Origin: Zoogloeaceae bacterium
GTDB taxonomy: Bacteria > Pseudomonadota > Gammaproteobacteria > Burkholderiales > Rhodocyclaceae
Length of the DNA stretch: 64,000 nt
NCBI GenBank assembly: GCA_024235595.1
Contig: JACKMC010000010.1
Span: forward strand, 1 to 64,000
Reading direction: 5' to 3'
The position numbers were made by a program, and so were the translations under genes. The notes beneath the pieces were generated by a model, which saw only the letters and a program-made list of their open reading frames with translations, was not told where the DNA came from and did no database searches. Of the stretch, positions 54,684-61,865 are shown piece after piece. Position 1 is the stretch's first letter, and each line of letters begins with the position of its first letter.

Positions 54684-55148
54684 ATGCGCGAACTCGACAA
54701 GATAGACCGCAGAATCCTCGACCTCCTGCAGAAGGATGGCCGCACCACGATGACCGATCTGGCCGCAAAGGTCGGTCTGTCCACCACCCCGGTCACCGAA
54801 CGGGTACGGCGCCTGGAACGGGAGGACGTGATCACCGGCTACCATGCGCGGGTCAACCCGAAGGCTCTCGGCAAGAATCTGCTGGTATTCGTCGAAATCA
54901 AGCTCTCGGCCAAGTCGGGCGAGGTCTTCGAGCGGGTCAAGAAGGAGATGCTGTTCGTCCCCGAAGTGATGGAGTGCCACCTCGTGTCCGGCGATTTCGA
55001 CTACCTGATCAAGGCGCGAATGTCGGAAATGGGCGAGTACCGGCGCCTGCTCGGGAACATCCTGCTCAAGCTTCCCGCGGCGGCCGAATCGCGCAGCTAC
55101 GTGGTGATGGAGGAGCTCAAGGAAACGCTGTACCTGCCGACTGACTGA
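54684..55148 (+). CDS. Lrp/AsnC-family transcriptional regulator (likely DadR)
   Basis: The 154-residue protein has an N-terminal winged HTH (RELDKIDRRILDLLQ then TTMTDLAAKVGLSTTPVTERVRRLE) and a C-terminal RAM/ACT-like domain (about 65-150). The divergent dadA-alr operon makes it the probable alanine-responsive regulator (DadR, Lrp-like). I chose the ATG at 54684 with GGAAGT upstream; the longer frame to 54645 adds a non-conserved start. It converges on the carbonic anhydrase gene. Confidence 0.88.
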   Translation: MRELDKIDRRILDLLQKDGRTTMTDLAAKVGLSTTPVTERVRRLEREDVITGYHARVNPKALGKNLLVFVEIKLSAKSGEVFERVKKEMLFVPEVMECHLVSGDFDYLIKARMSEMGEYRRLLGNILLKLPAAAESRSYVVMEELKETLYLPTD

Positions 55149-55165
55149 CGCTCAGCCCTCAGCCC

Positions 55166-55816
55166 TCAGCCCAGATGCTTGGCGAGCGCCTCGCGATAGG
55201 TTTCGCCAATCCGGTCGCGACGATCGATGCTGATGTCGAGGTCGGTCACCAGACCGTTGTCCAGGCTGTAGCACCAGCCATGCACCGTCACCGCCTGGCC
55301 TCGCCCCCAGGCTTCGCGCAAGACCGTGGTGTGGCCGATGTTGATCACCTGCTGCATCACGTTGAGTTCGCAAAGGCGATCCAGGCGGACCTTGCGCTCG
55401 GCGATGCGCTCGAGCGCCGCCGCATGGTCGTCACGGACATCCTGCACATGGCGCAGCCAGTTGTCCACCAGCCCGACGCGGTTGTTGTTGTAGGCGGCGG
55501 TGACCCCGCCGCAGCCGTAGTGGCCGACCACCAGGATGTGCTTCACCCGCAGTACATCGACCGCGTACTGGATGACGGACAGCGCGTTCAGGTCGGAGTG
55601 CACCACCACATTGGCGACGTTGCGATGGACGAACACCTCTCCAGGCGCCAGATCGATGATCTGGTTGGCCGGCACGCGGCTGTCCGAGCAGCCGATCCAC
55701 AGGTATTCCGGCGATTGCTGGGTAGCGAGTCGCGAGAAGAATTGAGGATCCTCGGCATGGACGCGCTCGGACCACTGCCGGTTTGCTTCGAAGAGATGGT
55801 CCAGTTTTCGGATCAT
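55166..55816 (-). CDS. can: Beta-class carbonic anhydrase
   Basis: The 216-residue enzyme hydrates CO2. Zinc ligands are Cys43, His99 and Cys102 (CSDSR with Asp45-Arg47 as the catalytic dyad; GHYGCGG). The start at 55816 has AGGA upstream; the longer frame to 55996 encodes unrelated Arg/Pro-rich sequence antisense to the glycosylase gene. The gene stands alone and ends 17 bp from the convergent regulator gene. Confidence 0.95.
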   Translation of the reverse strand: MIRKLDHLFEANRQWSERVHAEDPQFFSRLATQQSPEYLWIGCSDSRVPANQIIDLAPGEVFVHRNVANVVVHSDLNALSVIQYAVDVLRVKHILVVGHYGCGGVTAAYNNNRVGLVDNWLRHVQDVRDDHAAALERIAERKVRLDRLCELNVMQQVINIGHTTVLREAWGRGQAVTVHGWCYSLDNGLVTDLDISIDRRDRIGETYREALAKHLG

Positions 55817-55871
55817 ATGCGTCCTGATCGCTGCTTGCAGCCCTTGCGAGGGCGGGGGGTCGAATGCTCGC

Positions 55872-56615
55872 CTATTCCTGCCACACGCCCAGTTCGACGA
55901 GTTGCCGGGTGGCCGCCGGACTCCAGCCACGGTTGGCGGCCGGGCTCGCCGGGCTGGGGTGCAGGACCCGGCCGAACTTGAGCGCAAGTCCGCCAAGCGC
56001 CGCCCGCGCCCGCCCCTCCGCCCACACGCCCACGCCGATCACCCACTGCGGCTCGAGCAGCTCCACCACCCGGCGCAGGTGCGCGTCACAGGCCGCCTCG
56101 AGCGGCGCGAATTCGGCCGCCGGCAGCTTGTCGGGGGTAAGATTGCGGCCGCCTTCGAAGAAGGCCAGCGGGCAGTAGTTGGCGACATAGTGCTCGGCGA
56201 AGAAGGCCTCGGGCACGCCGAAGCGCTCTCGAAACAAGCCCCACAACCTTCGCCCGCTGACCTCGGAGCGGCTGCAGCCGAAGCCCTCGATCGGCCGCTT
56301 GGGGTTTTCCTGCGCAGGTCTGGCGACCGCGGCCTCCAGCCCCATCCAGTCGCGCACGGTGTCGACCTCGCCGAAGGGCACGCCGGTCTGCACCATGCCG
56401 AAGGGACCCGGGTTCATGCCCACGAAGATCACCCGCTTGCGGCTCGCGCCGAAGCGCCTCAGGTACAGCTCGTTGGGCCCCCAGGCGTAGTCGAGCGGGT
56501 TGTAGACATGGCTGACCGGCGCCGCGAAACTCAGGGCATCGACCTCTGCGCTGAGCGTTCGGGCGGCCTCGACGAGGGCTTCGGCAAGCAGGGAATCAGC
56601 TTCGATCGGCTTCAT
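55872..56615 (-). CDS. SMUG1-type uracil-DNA glycosylase
   Basis: This 247-residue protein has the SMUG1 family motifs: GMNPGPFGM (66-74), followed by QTGVPFG, and HPSPASPAANRGW in the C-terminal third. Asn68 is the likely water-positioning residue and the histidine of HPSP is catalytic. SMUG1 removes uracil and oxidised pyrimidines from DNA, and bacterial members are less common than Ung. Its ATG overlaps the ampG stop codon as ATGA, so it is translated with the muropeptide permease, an odd partner. Confidence 0.9.
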   Translation of the reverse strand: MKPIEADSLLAEALVEAARTLSAEVDALSFAAPVSHVYNPLDYAWGPNELYLRRFGASRKRVIFVGMNPGPFGMVQTGVPFGEVDTVRDWMGLEAAVARPAQENPKRPIEGFGCSRSEVSGRRLWGLFRERFGVPEAFFAEHYVANYCPLAFFEGGRNLTPDKLPAAEFAPLEAACDAHLRRVVELLEPQWVIGVGVWAEGRARAALGGLALKFGRVLHPSPASPAANRGWSPAATRQLVELGVWQE

Positions 56616-57895
56616 GAACGGGCAGCCTGGACGAGTGGTTCGGGGTCTTCGTTCCACGGTGCCGCCTTGATGAGCAGCAGCATCCCCGGAAAGGCCAGCA
56701 CGAAGCATAGCCAGAAAAAGCTGTTCCAGCCCAGCGACTCCACCAGCCAGCCCGAGGTCGCATTGATGAAGGTCCGCGGCACCGCCATCAGGCTGGTGAA
56801 TAGCGCCAGCTGGGTGGCCGTATAGGCCGGGTGGGTGGTGCGCGCCATGTAGGCGACGAAGGCGGTGGTGCCGAGCCCGGCGCCGATCGCCTCGCCGGCG
56901 ATCACCGTCGCCAGCACCGCCAGGCGCCCCGCATCGGAAGGCGCCGGACCGAGCCAGGCGAGCCAGACGAAGCCGAGGATGGTCACCAGTTGCACCACGC
57001 CGAACAGCCACAGCGCGCGGTTGATGCCGAGCTTGACCATCCAGATGCCGCCGACGATGCCGCCGATCACCATCGGCCACAGCCCGGCGTTCTTGGCGAT
57101 GATGCCGATCTCGGTCTTGCTGTAGCCCATGTCGAGATAAAAGGGCGTGGCCAGCGCCGTGCACAGCGAATCGCCAAGCTTGTAGAAGAAGATGAAGGCC
57201 AGCACCAGCAGCGCCGATCGGATGCCGTGACGGCCGAAGAACTCCTTGAAGGGCTCGACCACCGCGGCACGCAGGGTGCGCGGTGTGCCGATCGCTATCA
57301 GCGGCTCCCTGACCATCATCGTCATCACCACCCCTGGCACCATGAACAGTGCGGTGATCATGAAGACATGCTGCCAGGGCAGATGGTCCGCCAGGATCAG
57401 CGACAGCGAGCCCGGCACCAACCCGGCGATGCGGTAGGCATTGACGTGGATGGCATTGCCAAGGCCCAGTTCCTCGTCCGGCAGCAGCTCACGGCGAAAG
57501 GCGTCGAGGGCGATGTCGAGCGTCGCCGAGAAGAGCGCGATGGCGGCGGTCAGCGCAACGACGATGGGCAGATGCTCGGCCGGCGACAGCCGCCCGAGCC
57601 AGGCGATCGCCGCCAGCAGGCCGAGCTGGGTGACCAGCATCCAGCTGCGCCGTCTGCCCATCAGCGGCAGGATGCCGAAGCGATCGAGCAAGGGTGCCCA
57701 CAGGAACTTCCAGGTGTAGGGAAACTGGATCAGCGCGAAGGCTCCGATCGCCTTCAGGCTCAGGCCTTCGGTCTTGAGCCAGGCAGGCACCAGGTTGAGC
57801 AGCAGGTAGAGCGGCATACCGGAGGCGAAACCGGTAAAGATGCAGATCAGCATGCGGCGGTTGAGCAGGGCGACAAGCCAGGCAGGCGCGAACAT
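56612..57895 (-). CDS. ampG: AmpG-type muropeptide permease (MFS)
   Basis: AmpG imports anhydro-muropeptides released from the cell wall for recycling. The 427-residue MFS protein has about twelve helices and the start MLICIFTGFASGMPLYLL typical of AmpG (motif GFASGLPL). LDIALDAFRRELLPDEE is also characteristic. The start is uncertain: the ATG at 57895 is used; an ATG at 57937 would add 14 residues. The overlap with the glycosylase gene implies one transcript. Confidence 0.9.
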   Translation of the reverse strand: MFAPAWLVALLNRRMLICIFTGFASGMPLYLLLNLVPAWLKTEGLSLKAIGAFALIQFPYTWKFLWAPLLDRFGILPLMGRRRSWMLVTQLGLLAAIAWLGRLSPAEHLPIVVALTAAIALFSATLDIALDAFRRELLPDEELGLGNAIHVNAYRIAGLVPGSLSLILADHLPWQHVFMITALFMVPGVVMTMMVREPLIAIGTPRTLRAAVVEPFKEFFGRHGIRSALLVLAFIFFYKLGDSLCTALATPFYLDMGYSKTEIGIIAKNAGLWPMVIGGIVGGIWMVKLGINRALWLFGVVQLVTILGFVWLAWLGPAPSDAGRLAVLATVIAGEAIGAGLGTTAFVAYMARTTHPAYTATQLALFTSLMAVPRTFINATSGWLVESLGWNSFFWLCFVLAFPGMLLLIKAAPWNEDPEPLVQAARS

Positions 57896-58091
57896 CGATG
57901 GCACGAAAGGGCAGCCGGTTGGTGCAGGGGCACCCATTATCACGGATAAGCGCGACGGGTGTGGCTGCGGCGCACCGCTGGCATTAGAGTATCGGGGCAG
58001 GTCAACACAATTCGATACTTTCCTTGCGTCCAGCACGGCGAGCCACAAGAATGCCGCTACCGGAAAATTCCACCCCAGGAGGGGCCCCCTC

Positions 58092-58409
58092 ATGACTCAT
58101 CACGTCATCGTCTCGTTCGGAACCGACCGGGAATACGAATTCGACCTTGCCGCACACGACACCGAGGACATCGGCAAGGATCAGGCACGCGCCTGGCTGG
58201 CCAAGGAGTTCGAGGACCTCGAATGTACGCCGAGCAACCCCATGGGCAAGGTGCTGGTACTGGACATGATCCTCAACGTCGCCAAGTACGGCGGCGAACA
58301 GCACTTTCGCGACGAAAGCGACTGGGCACGCCGCTTCGCGATCATGACCGCGGCGGCGCTGAACCGCCCGGTGGTCAGGGTCGACGTAGCGGGCTTCGTG
58401 GTCGGTTGA
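58092..58409 (+). CDS. Small conserved-looking protein, function unknown
   Basis: I do not recognise a family. The 105-residue protein is soluble and acidic, with a start rich in polar residues (THHVIVSFGTDREYEFDLAAHD), a charged middle and a Val/Gly-rich C-terminus. No signal peptide, membrane segment or cysteine is seen beyond one Cys. The ATG at 58092 follows a good GGAGG at about 12 nt. It is flanked by ampG (divergent) and a MATE gene (convergent). Codon use matches its neighbours, and the reading frame looks genuine. Confidence 0.6.
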   Translation: MTHHVIVSFGTDREYEFDLAAHDTEDIGKDQARAWLAKEFEDLECTPSNPMGKVLVLDMILNVAKYGGEQHFRDESDWARRFAIMTAAALNRPVVRVDVAGFVVG

Positions 58410-58530
58410 GTTCCGCATCCGGCGCTCGGGAGCGGCACGGCGAGACCGGATACGGCGAATCGCCGAACGCAAGCTCCCCGGGCCAGCCAAGACGGCGAGG
58501 CAGACGCAGCCCGGGCGGCGCCCGCGCCGT

Positions 58531-59874
58531 TCAGCCGCTGCGTGCCAAAGCGGGGTAGTAGCAACCCAGCGTGAGCGTGCGTGCCAGGTAGTTCACATAC
58601 AGCGCCGCCCACAGGCCATGGTTGCCCCACGGGCGCAGCAGCCACCAGGCAACGAGAAATACCAGCAGCGAGACGAGCATCGCGTTGCGCATCTCGGCGC
58701 TGCGGGTGGCGCCGATGAAGATTCCGTCGAGCTGGAAGGCCCACACTCCGGCGAGTGGCGCCAGCGCCGCCCATGGCAGGTAGATGCGGGCAGCGGCGCG
58801 GGTGGCGGAATCGGTGCTGAGGGCATCGATCAACCAGGGGCCGGCCAGCAAATACACCAGGCTCACCAGCACCGCCACGACCACCGCCCAGACGCTCGTC
58901 AGGCGGACCGCGGCGGCAAGCGCGGTGCGATTGCGTTCGCCAATCGCGCGGCCCACCAGCGCCTCGGCCGCAAAGGCGAGGCCGTCGAGAAAATAGGCGC
59001 TCATCGAGACGAACTGCATCAGCACCGCGTTGGCGGCGAGGGTCACGTCGCCGTGGCGGGCGCCCTCGGCCATGAACCACACGAAGACGAGAATCAAGGC
59101 CAACGAACGGATCATGATGTCGCGGTTCACCGCCAGCGTGCGCCGCAGGCGATCCGCCAGCAGCAGCCGGGCGAGGCGCAGTTGCGCACCGTGGCGCCGC
59201 ATGTAGCCGACCGCAATGAAGAGTCCCACCGCCGCCGCCAGGTACTCCGCGATCAGGGTGCCGAGCGCGACGCCGCGTACATCCAGGCCAAGGCCGAGCA
59301 CCAACCAGGCATCGAGCGCGATGTTGGCGAGGTTCAACACCAGTTGCAGCACCAGGCCGATATCGGTGCGCCCCAGGCCGATGAACCAGCCCAGCAGCGC
59401 GTAGTTGGCGAGGGTCGCCGGCGCCGCCCAGATGCGGATCTCGAAGTAGCCGCGCGCCAGCGCCTCGACCCGCTCGCTGCCGGCGATGAGGGCGAAGGCG
59501 AGCTCGCGTATCGGCCATTGCAGCGCAATCAGCGCGACCCCGACCACGGCTGCGATCAACAGCGCCCGCCCCAGTCCGGCCGCCAGTTCCTCGGCGTCGC
59601 CGGCGCCGAGCGCCTGGGCGGTCAGCCCGGTGGTACCCATGCGCAGGAAGCCGAAAGCCCAGAAGACGAAGGTGAACACCAGCGCGCCCAGGGCCACCGC
59701 GCCGATATAGGCGGGGTCGGGGATGCGCCCCACAATGGCGGTATCGACCACCCCGATGAGCGGCGTGGAGACGTTGGAGAGCATCACCGGCAGGGCGATG
59801 GCGAGCACCGAGCGGTGGCTCGGCAGAGGCGACTCGGGGTTGCGGGATGTCACGGCATGGCCCTGCGACGCCAC
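58531..59874 (-). CDS. MATE-family efflux transporter (DinF-like)
   Basis: The 447-residue protein has twelve hydrophobic segments in two MATE repeats. The N-terminal PVMLSNVSTPLIGVVDTAIVGR is the DinF-type signature. MATE proteins export drugs or metabolites with Na+ or H+; the substrate is unknown. The first 20 residues are polar and the start could lie a little downstream. No operon partner is evident; metW lies 53 bp upstream on the same strand. Confidence 0.9.
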   Translation of the reverse strand: MASQGHAVTSRNPESPLPSHRSVLAIALPVMLSNVSTPLIGVVDTAIVGRIPDPAYIGAVALGALVFTFVFWAFGFLRMGTTGLTAQALGAGDAEELAAGLGRALLIAAVVGVALIALQWPIRELAFALIAGSERVEALARGYFEIRIWAAPATLANYALLGWFIGLGRTDIGLVLQLVLNLANIALDAWLVLGLGLDVRGVALGTLIAEYLAAAVGLFIAVGYMRRHGAQLRLARLLLADRLRRTLAVNRDIMIRSLALILVFVWFMAEGARHGDVTLAANAVLMQFVSMSAYFLDGLAFAAEALVGRAIGERNRTALAAAVRLTSVWAVVVAVLVSLVYLLAGPWLIDALSTDSATRAAARIYLPWAALAPLAGVWAFQLDGIFIGATRSAEMRNAMLVSLLVFLVAWWLLRPWGNHGLWAALYVNYLARTLTLGCYYPALARSG

Positions 59875-59927
59875 CCGGCGCGGCGCGACGATGCGCTCAC
59901 GGCCAGGCGCGGCGCCGCAGCGACGCC

Positions 59928-60518
59928 CTACTTCCTGCGACCCAGCCGGTAGGCCGCCATGCTGGCCATGAAGTTGGGTTCATCGAGGATCACCTTGCCG
60001 TCGTCGAGCGCCAGCTGCTCGTGGATCACGACGCCCTCCTGCTCGCACAAGGCCTCGAAATCGGCGATCGTGAAGAAGCGTACGTTGGGCGTATTGAACC
60101 ACTGGTGCGGCAGGCTCTCCGAGACCGGCATGCGGCCGTTGAGGATGGACTGGCGATGGCGCCAGTAGCCGAAGTTGGGAAAACTCACCACCGCTTCATG
60201 GCCGACCCGCAGCATCTCGGCGAGGATCCGCTGGGTGTTGTGCATGGCCTGCAGCGAGAGGCTCATGATGACGTGGTCGAAGGAGTCGTCCTCGATGCCG
60301 GCGAGCCCCTGCTCGAGATCGAGCTGCAGCACGTTGATGCCGTTGCCGATCGCCGCCATCACCCGCTCGGTTTCCTTCTCCACGCCGTAGCCGCGCACCT
60401 GGCGCACCTGCTGCAGATACTTGAGCAGCCCGCCGTCGCCGCAGCCGAGGTCGAGCACCCGTTCGCCGGGCTGGATCCAGGAAGCGATGACCTCGTAGTC
60501 GTAGCGTTGATAGCTCAT
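59928..60518 (-). CDS. metW: Methionine biosynthesis protein MetW
   Basis: MetW is a small SAM-methyltransferase-like protein always found next to metX in betaproteobacteria and pseudomonads; it is needed for the homoserine acyltransferase to work in some species. The 196-residue protein has VLDLGCGDGGLLKYL as the SAM loop and SFPNFGYWRHR near the middle, both typical. It begins 2 bp after the metX stop codon, so the pair is translated as a unit under the leader at 61691-61790. Confidence 0.95.
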   Translation of the reverse strand: MSYQRYDYEVIASWIQPGERVLDLGCGDGGLLKYLQQVRQVRGYGVEKETERVMAAIGNGINVLQLDLEQGLAGIEDDSFDHVIMSLSLQAMHNTQRILAEMLRVGHEAVVSFPNFGYWRHRQSILNGRMPVSESLPHQWFNTPNVRFFTIADFEALCEQEGVVIHEQLALDDGKVILDEPNFMASMAAYRLGRRK

Positions 60519-60520
60519 GA

Positions 60521-61648
60521 TCACACCTGGACGTTGGCTAGGTAGGCCGAGAGCACCCCGTGGTAGAGGGGCTCGTCGAGCAGGAAAGCGTCGTGGCCGG
60601 CGACCGAGTCGATCTCGGCATAGCTCACCCGCTTGTCGCTGTGCAGCAACGCATTGACGATCTCCTTGGAGCGCTGTGGCGTAAAACGCCAGTCGGTGGT
60701 GAACGAGACCACCAGGAATTCCGCCGAGGCCGACGACAGGGTGCGGGTGAGGTCGCCACCATGCGCAAACGCCGGGTCGAAATAGTCGAGCGTCTTGGTG
60801 GTCAGCAGATAGGTATTGGCGTCGAAGAAACCCGCGAACTTGTCGCCCTGGTAGCGCAGGTAGGATTCGATCTCGAACTCGACATCGTAGCTGTACACCG
60901 GCTTGCCGTGGCGCAGCTGGCGGCCGAATTTCTCGGCCATCGCATCGTCCGAGAGGTAGGTGATGTGCCCGACCATGCGCGCCAGCGCGAGACCGCGGGT
61001 CGGCACCACGCCGTGCTCGTAGTAATTGCCGCCATGGAACTGCGGATCCTTGAGGATCGCCTGGCGGGCAACCTCGTTGAAGGCGATGTTCTGCGCGGTG
61101 AGCTTGGGCGCCGCGGCGATCACCAGCGCGTGGCCGATACGTCCGGGATACTGCAGCGCCCACGACAGCGCCTGCATGCCGCCCAGGCTGCCGCCCACTA
61201 CCGCCGCAAAGCGCTCGATACCGAGCATGTCGGCCAGCAACGCCTGGGTGTCGACCCAGTCTTCGACCGTCACGAAGGGAAAATCCGCGCCCCAGGGCTT
61301 GCCGGTCGCGGGGTTGATCGAGGCCGGCCCGGTGCTGCCGTAGCAGCCGCCGAGGTTATTCACCCCGATAACGAAGAACTTGTCGGTATCGAGCGGCCGG
61401 CCCGGCCCGATGAGGTTGTCCCACCAGCCGACGTTGCCGGGCTGATCGGCATACACGCCGGCCACATGATGGGAGCCGGACAGCGCGTGACAGACCAGCA
61501 CCGCGTTGCTGCGCGCCGCGTTGAGCGTGCCGTATGTTTCGTACACCAGCTCGAATCCCGGCAGCACGCCACCGCTGCGCAGCTTGAGCGGCGCATCGAA
61601 GCGCGCTCGCTGCGGGGTGACGATGCCCACCGAAGAGGATTGCGTCAT
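60521..61648 (-). CDS. metX: Homoserine O-acyltransferase MetX
   Basis: MetX activates homoserine in methionine synthesis. The 375-residue alpha/beta-hydrolase has the nucleophile elbow VVGGSLGGMQA with Ser154, the GCYGSTGP motif (101-108) and the late DSVAGHDAFLLDE segment that carries the catalytic His and Asp region. Whether acetyl-CoA or succinyl-CoA is used cannot be decided from motifs; several MetX proteins from this group prefer succinyl-CoA. It is followed directly by metW and preceded by a 217-bp gap with a candidate riboswitch. Confidence 0.95.
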   Translation of the reverse strand: MTQSSSVGIVTPQRARFDAPLKLRSGGVLPGFELVYETYGTLNAARSNAVLVCHALSGSHHVAGVYADQPGNVGWWDNLIGPGRPLDTDKFFVIGVNNLGGCYGSTGPASINPATGKPWGADFPFVTVEDWVDTQALLADMLGIERFAAVVGGSLGGMQALSWALQYPGRIGHALVIAAAPKLTAQNIAFNEVARQAILKDPQFHGGNYYEHGVVPTRGLALARMVGHITYLSDDAMAEKFGRQLRHGKPVYSYDVEFEIESYLRYQGDKFAGFFDANTYLLTTKTLDYFDPAFAHGGDLTRTLSSASAEFLVVSFTTDWRFTPQRSKEIVNALLHSDKRVSYAEIDSVAGHDAFLLDEPLYHGVLSAYLANVQV

Positions 61649-61690
61649 TTCGAATCCATGGCGAATGAGGGCCGGCCTGCGCAGCGGCCC

Positions 61691-61733
61691 GAAAAAACGG
61701 AAAACCCGGTCGGCTATGCGCTCGGACCGGGTT
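61691..61733 (-). terminator. Terminator/attenuator hairpin in the metX leader
   Basis: On the minus strand AACCCGGTC (61733-61725) and GACCGGGTT (61711-61703) form a perfect 9-bp stem around a 13-nt loop. TTTT, CCG and six Ts follow. It lies between the riboswitch-like element and the metX start at 61648. It could act as the expression platform of the riboswitch or simply terminate the upstream PBP transcript. Confidence 0.75.
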
Positions 61734-61790
61734 GCCCTCGCTTTAGCCGTATTTGTTGAGCGCCCGCAAGCTGACTTTCAAATCGGCGCG
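61734..61790 (-). ncRNA. SAM-II riboswitch upstream of metX
   Basis: The minus-strand RNA from 61790 follows the SAM-II (metA/metX leader) pattern I know: CGCGCCGATTTGAAAG, then CTTGCGGGCGC, then an A-rich CAACAAATACGGCTAAAG, then CGAGGGC. P1 pairs GCGCC (61789-61785) with GGCGC (61764-61760). The pseudoknot pairs CTTGC (61770-61766) with GCGAG (61741-61737), with one G-U pair. The conserved GATTTGA and GCTAAAG blocks are present. SAM-II usually precedes metX or metA, mostly in alphaproteobacteria, so position and sequence agree. It should repress metX-metW when SAM is plentiful. Confidence 0.8.
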
Positions 61791-61865
61791 TAGGGGATGG
61801 AAATTAGCGCGCACACCGGCAAATGTCAAACCGCCGCGGCGACGGAACCTTGCCCCGCCAAGCGT

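Noticed and set aside
55151..55171. Three tandem copies of CTCAGCC at the junction of the regulator and can genes
   Set aside because: Too short to be a phase-variation tract with confidence, and it includes the can stop codon; it is probably a minor duplication.
58410..58530. Terminator between the 105-residue gene and the MATE gene
   Set aside because: Only short GC-rich palindromes without T-runs are visible.
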